From: Paenibacillus sinensis
Lineage (GTDB): Bacteria; Bacillota; Bacilli; Paenibacillales; Paenibacillaceae
Assembly: GCF_019904155.1 (NCBI RefSeq)
Contig: NZ_JAHCMB010000187.1
Span: 96,256 to 160,255 of the forward strand
Reading direction: 5' to 3'
Length of the DNA stretch: 64,000 bases
A model generated the notes under the pieces. It was not told the DNA's origin, did not search any database, and saw only the letters and a list, made by a program, of their open reading frames with translations. Every line of letters begins with the position of its first letter. The stretch's first letter is position 1. This document shows, piece by piece, positions 42,059 through 51,528 of this stretch. The translations under genes were made by a program, and so were the position numbers.

Positions 42059-42880
42059 CTAATTGCCTGTGCTCTCATACCGCTTCAGTCCGGTCCTCAG
42101 CAGAAGCAGCGCCACGGAGACAACATAGACCGCCACAAGTGGACTCAGCCAGCCGTAGCCGACCCACTCTTCCTTCCCGAACAGAACGGCGGCAGGGAAG
42201 AAGCTGACGAAGGCGAATGGAACCGCCAGTGAAATGAACAGCTGCAGCCCGAGGGAGAAGATCGTAATCGGATATTTGGCGAATTCGCCCATGTTATGCA
42301 CCATAATCGGAAAAGCATTGCCGCTCGCCTTGATCCAGAACGCGGAGCAATTGGCCGCCAGGTTGATGCCGACACGGATTGTCATCGCTGGCACAAGCAT
42401 CACCAGTGCGGTTAGAACCGTTCCGATGCTCCAGTCAATCCCAACATGCGCAAGCGAGATGGCGATGATCGAACCGCCGATCAGGATGTTTCCGATCCCG
42501 TTCATTCCGATGCCCGTGCAGAAGATTTGAAGCACCACCGGCATGGGCCGGACGAGATAGCGGTCCAGCTCTCCCATGTTCACCAGCCGCAGCATGCGCC
42601 AGGTCCCCTCGAAGAACAGCGATCCGACGCCTTCGGAGACATAAATCGCGGCGTACATGAACGCCACTTCCCACATCGTCCAGCCCTGAATGACGGGAAT
42701 CCGGGAGAACACCACCCACAGGAACAGGAAGCCGACGATCTGGGTCAGGGCTGCCGAGAATATCATGACGTAGAAGTCGGAGGAATACTCCAGAATCGCC
42801 TTCAATTGCTGCACGAACAGCCGCCGATACAGAAACAGCACACGCCTTGGAGACATTCGTACGGGCACTGTCTTGTTCAT
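42059..42880 (-). CDS. ABC-2 type exporter permease (DUF990-like)
   Basis: A 273-residue membrane protein with six helices, of the ABC2_membrane_6 type. The ATG at 42880 (MNKTVPV) has a perfect AAGGAGGTG eight bases before it. YVSEGVGSLFFEGTWRMLRL and GELDRYLVRPMPV near 85-120 are typical of the family. It pairs with the second permease and the ATPase upstream; substrate unknown. Its start overlaps the stop of a 62-residue frame (ATGA). Confidence 0.88.
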   Translation of the reverse strand: MNKTVPVRMSPRRVLFLYRRLFVQQLKAILEYSSDFYVMIFSAALTQIVGFLFLWVVFSRIPVIQGWTMWEVAFMYAAIYVSEGVGSLFFEGTWRMLRLVNMGELDRYLVRPMPVVLQIFCTGIGMNGIGNILIGGSIIAISLAHVGIDWSIGTVLTALVMLVPAMTIRVGINLAANCSAFWIKASGNAFPIMVHNMGEFAKYPITIFSLGLQLFISLAVPFAFVSFFPAAVLFGKEEWVGYGWLSPLVAVYVVSVALLLLRTGLKRYESTGN

Positions 42881-43065
42881 CCTTGTATCACCTCCTTGCA
42901 ATATGTCTCAGATGCCATCAATCCCGCACTCTCCAAGCAACGAATCTCAGGCGTCAACTGTACGCCCTTGCAATTTGTCGCAGCCTTCGCGGATACGGTC
43001 CATCCGGTTGCTTGCCGCGCCATCTCTATCCCCCGCATCTGCCATCTATCCTTCATATCTGCCAT
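42877..43065 (-). CDS. Candidate 62-residue ORF coupled to the permease gene
   Basis: ATG at 43065 preceded by GGAGGATAA; the product begins MADMKDRWQMRGIEMARQAT, has no membrane helix and no recognised domain. The stop overlaps the next start as ATGA, the same arrangement as in tightly coupled genes. It lies in the 205-bp gap between the two permease genes. It may be a real small protein or only a translational bridge; the start lies in a tandem repeat. Confidence 0.3.
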   Translation of the reverse strand: MADMKDRWQMRGIEMARQATGWTVSAKAATNCKGVQLTPEIRCLESAGLMASETYCKEVIQG

Positions 43066-43098
43066 TTATCCTCCATGTCTAGCTTTTATCCTCCATGT
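43027..43098. repeat. Tandem repeat with exact 20-bp period
   Basis: TATCCTCCATGTCTAGCTTT-type units start at 43027, 43047, 43067 and 43087. On the minus strand each unit carries a GGAGGATA or similar purine-rich ribosome-binding-like motif. Confidence 0.7.
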
Positions 43099-43883
43099 AT
43101 GGTGATTTGCCGAACCGCCCAGCCCCACATCCATTTGCCGAGCAGCCAAAGCGCCACGATCCAGAACCACTGCAGCGCGATCAGACCCAGAGCCTCGCTT
43201 GCAGTATGCATGCCGAGAAAAATCGTCGACGGCGTGTTGACGATGCCCTGAAAGGGCAGCACCATAGCGACGGACCGGAGCCAGCCCGGAAAAAAGGCGA
43301 GCGGCACCAGCGCCCCCGACAGCAGGTTCGTCACGGCCATCCGGGCCCAGATGACGCCGATCCCGCTGGTCGTATAGAAGCAGACAAGGGCGGCGCAGTA
43401 GACGATACCGAATTTGACGAGAATGGAAGAGAGCAGACTCACCGTGAACAGCAGAGCAGTCACTCCGCCTTGCGGAAGTGGGACGCCGAGCGCAGTGACC
43501 GCCAGAATGCCAGTCAGCACAGCACTGAGCAGCCCTTCCAGCACACAGGAGCCCAGCGACTCCGCCAGGCGGGCTTTTTGAAAGTCGAGCGGCTTCAGGA
43601 GATCCATGGCGACCGTCCCATCGATAACCTTGCCGGTAATGCCCGATTCCGAGTAGTACGACAGCATGGAGTTGACGAAAAAGGTGACCAGCAGGTAAGC
43701 CTTCATCTGGTTCCACTGAAACCCGGCAATTTCTGTCTGCCCGGCATAGATCGACTGCCACAAATAGTACATCGCAACCAGCGTCACGAAGTTTCCAAGG
43801 AAGCTGAGGACAAACGCCAGCCTGTAGGACAACGTATTCTGCATGGAGCAGACGGCGAGCGACCAATACTTTTTCAGCGCCAT
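43086..43883 (-). CDS. ABC-2 type exporter permease (DUF990-like)
   Basis: A 265-residue membrane protein with six helices. SMQNTLSYRLAFVLSFLGNF at the start and GTVAMDLLKPLDFQKARLAE near 90 match the family of the downstream permease (RPMPV versus KPLDF loop). It follows the ATPase gene by 7 bp. The two permeases probably form the heterodimeric channel of one exporter. Confidence 0.88.
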   Translation of the reverse strand: MALKKYWSLAVCSMQNTLSYRLAFVLSFLGNFVTLVAMYYLWQSIYAGQTEIAGFQWNQMKAYLLVTFFVNSMLSYYSESGITGKVIDGTVAMDLLKPLDFQKARLAESLGSCVLEGLLSAVLTGILAVTALGVPLPQGGVTALLFTVSLLSSILVKFGIVYCAALVCFYTTSGIGVIWARMAVTNLLSGALVPLAFFPGWLRSVAMVLPFQGIVNTPSTIFLGMHTASEALGLIALQWFWIVALWLLGKWMWGWAVRQITIHGG

Positions 43884-43890
43884 GTCAGAG

Positions 43891-44928
43891 CTATGCCTCC
43901 CTTGCCGCGGCCACCGGCGTATGCGCTTTCAAATCCAGGCTGCCCTCATACACCCTGCGGATAATCTGCTCGATGCCTGGTTCGTCGATATGAAAATCAA
44001 TTACTTCCCCCTCGCCGATAATCCGCTTCACAATCTCGCTTGCCGTGATCCGGAACCGGTCGAAGGTGATTGCGAGGTTCAAGTCGCCGGTCTGCTGTAT
44101 GCCGATCTCCGGCAAGTCCGTGAATAGCCTGTCCGGTTCCGCAATTGGCGCTCCCATCTCCAGATGGATCGTCCGTTCTCGTGCAAAAGCGTCCTTGACC
44201 GCAGCCAGTCTCCCGTCAAAAATAATCCGTCCGTGATCTATAATCACGAGCCGTTCACACAGATCCTCGATATCGCCGAGATCATGAGTCGTCAGCAGCA
44301 TCGTCGTGCCCTTCTCCCGGTTCATTTGCTTGATGAAGGCCCGGATGCGCATTTTGACCGATACGTCCAATCCAATCGTCGGTTCGTCCAGATAGACGAT
44401 CTTGGGATCATGCAGCAGGGCGGCTGCGAGATCTGCGCGCATGCGCTGGCCAAGGGACAGCTTGCGTGCCGACAAATGCAGAAACTCATCCATTCCGAGC
44501 AGTTCAGAGAACGCTTCCAAATTTCGTTTGAAGATGCCAGAGGGCACCTGGTAGATGTCTTTTAGCAGATTCAGAGATTCCCGGACCGGAATATCCCACC
44601 ACAGCTGCGTGCGCTGGCCGAATACTGCTCCAATACGCTGTGCGTTCGCCATCCGCTGCTTATACGGATTTAATCCGTCCACCCTGATCTCGCCAGAGGT
44701 CGGAACAAGCACGCCGCACATCATCTTGATTGTCGTTGACTTGCCCGCCCCGTTGGGGCCGACATAAGCTACGGTTTCTCCCTCCCAGATCGTCAGATCG
44801 ATTCCCTGCACCGCATGTTTGTCAACGTATCGCTGTGTGAACAGATGCTTCACCGCGCCGGCCAGTCCCGGCTCTTTAACCGCCTGCCTGAACACCTTGT
44901 TCAGACCGCTTACTTCAATCAAGCTCAT
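43891..44928 (-). CDS. ABC-2 type exporter, ATP-binding protein
   Basis: A 345-residue ABC ATPase; start at 44928 (MSLIEVSG). Walker A YVGPNGAGKSTTIKMMCG near 57, signature KLSLGQRMRADLAAALL near 155, Walker B KIVYLDEPTIGLD near 177, switch His in LLTTHDLGD. A C-terminal extension of about 80 residues follows the core, as in exporters of the daunorubicin-resistance/antibiotic type. First gene of the three-gene operon. TATAAT lies about 55 bp upstream with a poor -35. Confidence 0.92.
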   Translation of the reverse strand: MSLIEVSGLNKVFRQAVKEPGLAGAVKHLFTQRYVDKHAVQGIDLTIWEGETVAYVGPNGAGKSTTIKMMCGVLVPTSGEIRVDGLNPYKQRMANAQRIGAVFGQRTQLWWDIPVRESLNLLKDIYQVPSGIFKRNLEAFSELLGMDEFLHLSARKLSLGQRMRADLAAALLHDPKIVYLDEPTIGLDVSVKMRIRAFIKQMNREKGTTMLLTTHDLGDIEDLCERLVIIDHGRIIFDGRLAAVKDAFARERTIHLEMGAPIAEPDRLFTDLPEIGIQQTGDLNLAITFDRFRITASEIVKRIIGEGEVIDFHIDEPGIEQIIRRVYEGSLDLKAHTPVAAAREA

Positions 44929-45100
44929 GCACGGCAACAACCTTTCTTATGTAATTAGGTAAAGATGCCTTAAATGAATATCTAAACTATTATATTTTAT
45001 TGCTTCATGTCTGCATACTGTACCTTTTAGTGGAAAAACCCGGACTTTTTTAAGCGTACCCGAATAAAGTTCCGAACGCGCCGCCATCCATTTTCATGTC

Positions 45101-45133
45101 AAAAAAGCACTCCCGCCTGCGGCGGAAGTGCTT
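45101..45133 (-). terminator. Rho-independent terminator of the pullulanase gene
   Basis: AGCACTTCCGCC and GGCGGGAGTGCT arms, three-base loop, then TTTTT on the minus strand. Confidence 0.88.
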
Positions 45134-45222
45134 GCTTATGGTCTAGCAGCGGGAATAGTCCGGCTGCCGGACAGGCCGCCTCTCTATGTCCACGAAGCTG
45201 GAACGCAGCTGCCAATCCGGAA

Positions 45223-47181
45223 TCAGAGAACGGCCAGCACCGTCATTCCGATGCCGCTGACGGTTATCTTGCCGTCTTCCAGCGCGGAAATGGACTCCGC
45301 GCCAAGCAGCGGCTGCCACGAGCCGAGCTTCGGAATCGGAAGCGCCACTTCGCCCGGCACAGCGCTGTAGATGACCAGCAAATGCTCTGCCTGGTCGCCT
45401 CCGGCATGACCACGAAGCGTGTACGCGATGACGTCTGCTGGCGATGCCTCGAAGACCAGCTTCGCGCGGATCTCTTCCGCGCTCCGCATGCGGAACGCCG
45501 GATGAGCTTTGCGCAGCCCGATCAGCTTCTTGACATAGGCGACCTCATCCTGAAGCGCGGCACAGCGCTCCCAGTCGATCCGGTTGATCTCGACAGGACT
45601 CTTATAGCTGTTCTCCACGCCGTTCTTCGTCCGCATAAATTCCTGGCCGGCATGCAGGAACGGAATGCCCTGGCTCATCAGGATCATTGCCGTCGCAAGC
45701 CGGTGCATGGCGCGAAGCTCTGCCTCCTCAACTTCCCCCGCCGACAGCACCAGCTTATCCCAGAGGGTATGATTGTCGTGGCATTCCACGTAATTGACGC
45801 TCTGCTGCGGCTCCTGCACGAACTGATGGATGCCCGGCGCATAGGGAATCCCCCCGGCGATGCCCGCCATCACCTCTTGCTTGGGCACGGGTCCACCGCT
45901 GACAAACCCTTTGACGTCATGCAGGAAGATGTCGCCCTTCACCACATCGCGGAATCTGTCGTTAAACTGGCCGATGAGCGGAATCGCTTCGCTGTTATGC
46001 TGGCTCGCCTGGCGCTCCGGCGCAAGCTCCGTGTCTAGGTCCCAGCCTTCGCCGATCATCAGGATGGACGGATCGATCTCCGCCGAGAGCCGCCGCCGGA
46101 TTTCATTGATCGTATCCACGTCCATGAGCCCCATCAGGTCGAACCGGAACCCGTCGAACTTGTACTCCTTCGCCCAGTACAGAACGGAGTCCGCAATGAA
46201 GCGGGACATCATCTTCCGCTCGGTGGCGCAGTCATTGCCGCAGCCCGAGCCGTTGGCGAGGCTGCCATCCGGCTTATACCGCAAATAGTAGCCGGGTACA
46301 AGCTTCGTGAAATTGACGCGGTAGCCGTCGTAGACATGATTGTAAACGACATCCATAATAACGCGCACTCCACGGTCATGAAGACTTTGGATCAGCTCCT
46401 TGAGCTCCCGGATTCGGGACGCCGGTTCATAAGGATCGGTGGCATAGGAGCCCTCCGGAGCGTTATAGTTCTTCGGGTCATATCCCCAATTGAAGTGGGG
46501 GAGGTCGAGCTTCGTCTCATCCACACTTTCCGTGGCGTAATCATACACCGGCAGCAGCTGCACATGAGTAACGCCCAGGTCCGCGATATGATCGAGTCCG
46601 GTCAGAATCCCTCCCGGGCCCCGCGTCCCGTTCTCCGCAAGTCCGGCGAACAGACCTTTGTGCCGGATGCCGCTTTCAGGATGAATCGAATAATCCATCA
46701 CATGCAGCTCGTAAATGACGGCATCAACCGGGTCCCCAAAGGCCGGCATCCTGGCAGACCATCCCTCCGGGTCCGTCTTCCGCAGATCCAGAATGGCGCC
46801 GCGGTCGCCGTTGACGCCGACAGCTCTGGCATAAGGGTCCGCCGCTTCATTCCACTGGCCTTCAATCATCACACGGTAAGTATAGTACTTGCCTTCCAGG
46901 TCACCCGTTACGCTTGCGGTCCACGTACCGCCGGTCCCCCGGTCCATGGAGATCACCCTTTCGGGTTCTCCCTGCCAGGATGCATACAGAACAAGCTCAG
47001 CCTGCTCCGAGGTCGGGGCCCACAATCGAAAAGACGATTGCTCCGGGGCATAGCTCAGCCCCAAATCCTCTCCGTCATAACCGAACAGCTCATCAAAACG
47101 TTCATCGAAGACCGAAACTCCGCCGGTTACCGCAGAATCGCCGTAGCGAATCGGTTCATCCATCTCTCTTTGTACCGACAA
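45223..47181 (-). CDS. pulA: Type I pullulanase (GH13)
   Basis: A 652-residue cytoplasmic debranching enzyme. I take TTG at 47181 as the start (GGAGAG nine bases upstream); ATG at 47163 is an alternative. The promoter at 47264-47292 rules out a start at 47292. A CBM48-like domain spans about 55-130 (FRLWAPTSEQAELVLYASW). The GH13 regions follow: the pullulanase signature FNWGYDPKNYNAPEG, DVVYNHVY, GFRFDLMGLMD with the nucleophile Asp, MIGEGWD with the acid Glu, and YVECHDNHTLWD. No signal peptide. It cuts alpha-1,6 links in glycogen or maltodextrin. The cre-like site suggests carbon catabolite control. Confidence 0.93.
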   Translation of the reverse strand: MSVQREMDEPIRYGDSAVTGGVSVFDERFDELFGYDGEDLGLSYAPEQSSFRLWAPTSEQAELVLYASWQGEPERVISMDRGTGGTWTASVTGDLEGKYYTYRVMIEGQWNEAADPYARAVGVNGDRGAILDLRKTDPEGWSARMPAFGDPVDAVIYELHVMDYSIHPESGIRHKGLFAGLAENGTRGPGGILTGLDHIADLGVTHVQLLPVYDYATESVDETKLDLPHFNWGYDPKNYNAPEGSYATDPYEPASRIRELKELIQSLHDRGVRVIMDVVYNHVYDGYRVNFTKLVPGYYLRYKPDGSLANGSGCGNDCATERKMMSRFIADSVLYWAKEYKFDGFRFDLMGLMDVDTINEIRRRLSAEIDPSILMIGEGWDLDTELAPERQASQHNSEAIPLIGQFNDRFRDVVKGDIFLHDVKGFVSGGPVPKQEVMAGIAGGIPYAPGIHQFVQEPQQSVNYVECHDNHTLWDKLVLSAGEVEEAELRAMHRLATAMILMSQGIPFLHAGQEFMRTKNGVENSYKSPVEINRIDWERCAALQDEVAYVKKLIGLRKAHPAFRMRSAEEIRAKLVFEASPADVIAYTLRGHAGGDQAEHLLVIYSAVPGEVALPIPKLGSWQPLLGAESISALEDGKITVSGIGMTVLAVL

Positions 47182-47234
47182 TCCAGACACCTCTCCTTTA
47201 TCCCATAGCACTTCAGGAGGCACACCTTCCCCAG

Positions 47235-47248
47235 TGCAAACGTTTCTA
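47235..47248 (-). promoter_or_regulatory. cre-like site (CcpA)
   Basis: Minus strand TAGAAACGTTTGCA fits the TGNAANCGNWNNCA consensus at all but one fixed position. It lies about 10-20 bp past the expected transcription start of the pullulanase gene, a usual place for CcpA repression. Confidence 0.6.
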
Positions 47249-47263
47249 CAACTTTCAACCGGG

Positions 47264-47292
47264 ATTATACAATGGGGGAAGTTGGCTGTCAA
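47264..47292 (-). promoter_or_regulatory. Consensus sigma-A promoter of the pullulanase gene
   Basis: Minus strand TTGACA (47292-47287), 17 bp, TATAAT (47269-47264); both hexamers are perfect. Confidence 0.85.
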
Positions 47293-47305
47293 ACCAACTT
47301 CCCCC
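47274..47305 (-). promoter_or_regulatory. 12-bp inverted repeat overlapping the pullulanase promoter
   Basis: GGGGGAAGTTGG (47274-47285) and its exact complement (47294-47305) enclose the -35 hexamer. It may end the upstream C39 peptidase transcript or serve as a repressor operator; there is no T-run. Confidence 0.5.
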
Positions 47306-47358
47306 TACGTTTTCTGCAAAAAGTGTCATTCTATTTTCAAACCATCATCTATCGGCTC

Positions 47359-47949
47359 TTATTCGATCCGAAGAGCTACCATGGACAGCACGTCCGCGTT
47401 CCGCGTATAGCTGATCCTCCGCTCCCGGCTCGGGTCAAAGACGCCGTCCCCGCACCTTAGGCCGTTATCCTGAACAAGCAGCATCGGCCCCTGTTCCGTC
47501 AGCTCGTACCCGATCCCGACTGTCCAGTGATAGTCGAAGTCATAATTCCCCCTCCAGCGGAAGGACAACCATTTATCGAACTTGACGGCAACCGGCCGGT
47601 CCGCGTCAATCTCGGCTTTATACTGCTCGAAATCGCTCAAACGCCTGATCTCAATAGCCCGGGATTGCCCGAGCGAACTTCGAAGAAACGCCTTCATTCC
47701 CCTGGCAAGAGCAGTCGCGCTCATTCCCCAGGGTCGGCCTCCATATTTTCGGTATAAATGGTTCATTTGATTCACTTTCGAACCGAAATGTTCCAGCCCG
47801 ATCCTTCCGGACACCCCAAGGCGGCGGCCCCAGTACTCCGCGATTGCAGCCATCGTCGCCGGACCGCAGGCCGAGGAAGCGGATTGAACACCGGGAGCCC
47901 ACTGGGTATAAGGTTCTACCGCAAGTCTGCGGCTATGGAAGGCGGTCAT
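47359..47949 (-). CDS. C39-like cysteine peptidase domain protein
   Basis: A 196-residue protein with a papain-like C39 pattern: catalytic Cys in SASSACGPATMAAIAEYWG (near 28) and His in DYHWTVGIGYE (near 140), with the following Asp in VQDNG (near 160). There is no signal peptide or transporter domain, so it is not a complete bacteriocin-processing ABC exporter. Its ATG overlaps the stop of the hybrid kinase gene (ATGA), so the two are translated together. This suggests the peptidase acts in, or is an output of, the kinase pathway; that is inference. Confidence 0.75.
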   Translation of the reverse strand: MTAFHSRRLAVEPYTQWAPGVQSASSACGPATMAAIAEYWGRRLGVSGRIGLEHFGSKVNQMNHLYRKYGGRPWGMSATALARGMKAFLRSSLGQSRAIEIRRLSDFEQYKAEIDADRPVAVKFDKWLSFRWRGNYDFDYHWTVGIGYELTEQGPMLLVQDNGLRCGDGVFDPSRERRISYTRNADVLSMVALRIE

Positions 47950-50900
47950 CTCGTCATCGCTTCCATTCGGGCGCGAAGCACCCTTTCAATCTCGGAGGAA
48001 AGAAAGGGCTTGCTGATGAAATCCCGCATGCCAACAGCTATGCAACGCTCCCGGTCCTCCTTGCCGGCATAGGCCGTGACGGCCACAATGTAGGGCAGCC
48101 GGTCCGCGGGCAGCATGTCCCGAAGGCGGGCAGCCGCCGTAAGTCCGCTCATGACCGGCATCTGGACATCCATGAAGATCACGTCATAGTGATCTTCCAT
48201 GGCGGCACGAATGGTCTCCTCACCGTTCTCCGCGAGATCGGCCTCGTACCCTCTTTTCTGCAACATGGTACTTAGCAGCTTCTGGTTGACGGGCTGATCC
48301 TCCGCAATCAGGATACGGAGCGGCCCGAACTTCGGCCTGCCGGGCAATTGTCCAACGGACTCTTCCCGGTCTGCGGAAGCGTCGTCATACTCATTCTCCG
48401 CATGATCTCCATTTTCTTCCCACTCCGGGGTATCGACCGGCAAGGTGAAGTAGAAATCAGAGCCCTGTTCCGGGACGCTCTCCACACCGATCATGCCGCC
48501 CATAAGTTCGACGAGCTTCCTGCATATGGCAAGCCCGAGGCCCGTTCCGCCGTACTTGCGGTTGATGGACGGATGCAGCTGGGAGAACGACTGGAACAGG
48601 AGCGGCGCCTTCTCCGGCGCGATCCCGATTCCAGTATCCCGGACATGCACCGTCAGCGCATATTGGCCTGGCGAGCCTCCGTACTCCGCACCGATATCGA
48701 TCAGGATCGACCCGATTTCCGTGAACTTCACCGCGTTGCTGATCAGGTTCACCAGAATCTGCCGCAGCCGGGCGGCATCCCCTACGATCACCTCAGGAAC
48801 CCCCGGCCCCATGCTTCCGGAGAAGTCGAGATTCTTCTCCTTGGCTTTGGCCCGGAAGAGCTCGATCACGCTCTCCAGCACCTCTCCCGGAGCGAAAGGC
48901 TCCCGGGCGATAGCCATCTTGCCGGCTTCGATCTTGCTGAAATCCAGCACTTCATTCAGGATATTCAGCAGCGAGTCGCTGCTGTCTCCGATAATATCCA
49001 CATAAGCGCGCTGCTCCTCGTTCAGTCCCGTCTGCGACAGCAGCTCGGTCATGCCCATGATGCCGTTCATCGGCGTGCGCAGCTCATGGCTCATGATCGC
49101 CAGGAACTCCGACTTGGCCTGGTCCGCCTTCTCCGCCGATTCCTTCGCCTGGAGAATTTCCCGCTCGTCCGTAATGTCGCGGAAGACAATGACTGCGCCC
49201 ACATACTCGCCCTTGTCAAACAGCGGCGTCAGCTGGTAAGAGGCCAGAAAGCTCGTGCCGTCTCTTCGCCACAGCACAGCTTCCTTCCCCTGATGGGAGA
49301 CGCCTCTTCCGATCGCCTTTAATAGCGGAGCCTCCTCAGGCAAATACGAGGTGCCGTCCAGCGCGGTCTGGTGGATGATATCCCGGTAGGAGAGCCCGAG
49401 AATATCGTCGTACTCAAAATCAAGCATATACGCCCCGGCCGGGTTAATGAACGTCACCTTGCCTTCGCGGTCAAGGCCGAAAATGCCTTCGGAGACCGCA
49501 TTCAGAATTAGCGTGTATTCGTTGCCAAGCTTCTCGATCTGCTCCACATAGCGGGTGCGTTCCGTGATGTCCCGTGAAATGCCGTAGACGCCTACGACCC
49601 GGCCGCCCACGATCATCGGGATATTCGTGGTATTGATTTCAATCTCGCGGCCGTCTTTATGAATGATGGTCAGGTCGTAGTTTTGAGGATAGCCCTGTGC
49701 CGCAAGATTGAAGTGATAGAGCGTCTTATTGATGTCTTTTTCCGCAATAATGGGGCCGAAATACATGCCGATCAACTCACCCTGCGCATAACCGGTCAGA
49801 GCCTCCAGATTGGCATTGGCCGTTAAATAATCGCCCTCCAGATTCATCGAGTACACGGCGGAAGGGTTATATTCGAACAAGGACTTGTAGCGCTGCTCGC
49901 TCTCCTGAATCATCGATTCGAAATGCTTTCGCTCGGTAATGTCCCGGGAGACGGCGAGAATCTCCACAGAGCCGTCCTCTCCTGTGATATAGCGGCTGTT
50001 CGTCTCAAACCAGACATACCCTCCGTCCTTGCATCGGTTCCGGTAGGTGATGGGAGGATTGACACCGGAATGCGGAGTATTCTCCTCAGCCTGCTTCACC
50101 CTCAGCAGATCGTCGGGATGAAGATAGGCATAGGCGTTCATCCCCACCATTTCCTCAGGCTCGTAGCCAAGCAGCGTCCGGCTGGCCGGCGAACAGTACA
50201 GAATGGTGTTTCCCGACGGGTCTGTACGGACAATCAAATCCAGGGAGTTCTCCAGAGTCAACCGATTGTTCCGCTCGCTCTGCCTAAGCTGGCGCTCGAT
50301 CTCCATCCGCTCGGAAATATCCTGCATCATGCCTACCAGCCGGCCGGGCTGCCCGCCGGGGCCGGGAATGGGTTCCCACTGCAGGTGCACGTAGATCATA
50401 CGGCCGGCCGATAGCAGCAGGCGGAAGGAGACCTCCCCTGCAATACCCTGACTAAACGCTTCGCCGGCTCTTCGATCCAGCTCGGGAAGATCCTCCGGAT
50501 CGACATACTGCCTGAATTCACCATAGGTCATGTCGCCCCCGGGCAGGGAGTAGCCGTACAGACGGCGAGCCGCCTCTGAGAACTGCAGCTTCTGCTTGTT
50601 CATATCCCACATCCAGGAACCGACCTTGGCCACCTTCTGCGCGACCGCAAGCGCGAACTCGCTCTCCATGCGTTCATTCACGCTGCTCGCAATGCTCAGT
50701 ACCCGGGACAGCCTGCCATCCGGTCCGGCGATGTTCTGAAAGGAAATCTCAAACCAGACAAAATGGCCGTTCTTATGGCGCACCCGCCTGATGCGCGTGC
50801 TTCGGCCCATCTCTTCCCGGGACAGTGCATTCATCTCTTCAATATCTTCGGGAAAATAATAGCTGAGCCGGCTCGTGCCGACCAACTCTTCCGGCTCAAA

Positions 50901-51383
50901 GCCCATCAGCGGCTTGCATGAGGGCGACACGAAGGTAAGGGTGCCATCGGGCGTGCTGATAGAGACAATGTTCTTCGGACTCTTGGTAATAAGCTGGTAC
51001 AGGTCCCGGCTGTCGACCGCCGCCTGCTCATCTGCCAGCCAGCCGCTGATATCCTGGGCATACAGCAGGATACCGGCTCCGGGATTGCCCGGTTCGGCCC
51101 ACATGTATCGGAGAGACAGCACACGGCTGCGCTCCTTGCCGCAGAGCAGCGGAAGATTCCTTTCGTATACGCTGTCCGGAGAAGGGAGATACGCCCGGAT
51201 TTCCGCATACCGGGGAAGCTCGGCGAAGCGGCTCTCCCCCGGAACCTCCGGGCATTCCAGAAGACGGCGGAACGCTTCGTTCGCTTTCAGCCGCTCTCCC
51301 TCTTCGATGAAGAGCGCCATCCCGATCGGAGCTTTCATCAAAGCGCGTTCATATATCGAATCTTTATCCGCCAAGTGGTCCAT
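47946..51383 (-). CDS. Hybrid sensor histidine kinase with six PAS domains
   Basis: A 1145-residue soluble sensor. Six PAS-like units follow each other at about 15-130, 140-250, 260-375, 385-500, 505-625 and 630-750 (for example FVSPSCKPLMGFEPEEL, YCSPASRTLLGYEPEEM, FINPAGAYMLDFEYDDI). HisKA has the phospho-acceptor His in SHELRTPMNGIMGM near 770. The ATPase has NLISNAVKF and GTGLGLAICRKLVELMGG. A C-terminal receiver (about 1020-1140) has VIFMDVQMPVMSG. No membrane helix is visible, so it senses an internal signal such as redox state or a ligand. AAGGAG precedes the ATG. Confidence 0.92.
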   Translation of the reverse strand: MDHLADKDSIYERALMKAPIGMALFIEEGERLKANEAFRRLLECPEVPGESRFAELPRYAEIRAYLPSPDSVYERNLPLLCGKERSRVLSLRYMWAEPGNPGAGILLYAQDISGWLADEQAAVDSRDLYQLITKSPKNIVSISTPDGTLTFVSPSCKPLMGFEPEELVGTSRLSYYFPEDIEEMNALSREEMGRSTRIRRVRHKNGHFVWFEISFQNIAGPDGRLSRVLSIASSVNERMESEFALAVAQKVAKVGSWMWDMNKQKLQFSEAARRLYGYSLPGGDMTYGEFRQYVDPEDLPELDRRAGEAFSQGIAGEVSFRLLLSAGRMIYVHLQWEPIPGPGGQPGRLVGMMQDISERMEIERQLRQSERNNRLTLENSLDLIVRTDPSGNTILYCSPASRTLLGYEPEEMVGMNAYAYLHPDDLLRVKQAEENTPHSGVNPPITYRNRCKDGGYVWFETNSRYITGEDGSVEILAVSRDITERKHFESMIQESEQRYKSLFEYNPSAVYSMNLEGDYLTANANLEALTGYAQGELIGMYFGPIIAEKDINKTLYHFNLAAQGYPQNYDLTIIHKDGREIEINTTNIPMIVGGRVVGVYGISRDITERTRYVEQIEKLGNEYTLILNAVSEGIFGLDREGKVTFINPAGAYMLDFEYDDILGLSYRDIIHQTALDGTSYLPEEAPLLKAIGRGVSHQGKEAVLWRRDGTSFLASYQLTPLFDKGEYVGAVIVFRDITDEREILQAKESAEKADQAKSEFLAIMSHELRTPMNGIMGMTELLSQTGLNEEQRAYVDIIGDSSDSLLNILNEVLDFSKIEAGKMAIAREPFAPGEVLESVIELFRAKAKEKNLDFSGSMGPGVPEVIVGDAARLRQILVNLISNAVKFTEIGSILIDIGAEYGGSPGQYALTVHVRDTGIGIAPEKAPLLFQSFSQLHPSINRKYGGTGLGLAICRKLVELMGGMIGVESVPEQGSDFYFTLPVDTPEWEENGDHAENEYDDASADREESVGQLPGRPKFGPLRILIAEDQPVNQKLLSTMLQKRGYEADLAENGEETIRAAMEDHYDVIFMDVQMPVMSGLTAAARLRDMLPADRLPYIVAVTAYAGKEDRERCIAVGMRDFISKPFLSSEIERVLRARMEAMTR

Positions 51384-51528
51384 TTATCAGGACTCCTTTC
51401 TCTTGCAACCCGTGATTCGGTCATTTATCCAGAGCAAGACTATGCAGGTTGAAGCAGATCAGGACATGATTCAGTCGTATACAGGCGCAAAGGAAAGGAG
51501 CGGAGATCCCGGCGGCTGTTGACAGCGG

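Noticed and set aside
43066..43866. 266-codon frame overlapping the ABC-2 permease gene
   Set aside because: It is a second frame of the same strand with Arg/Cys-rich sequence and no helices; the permease in the other frame has clear family features.
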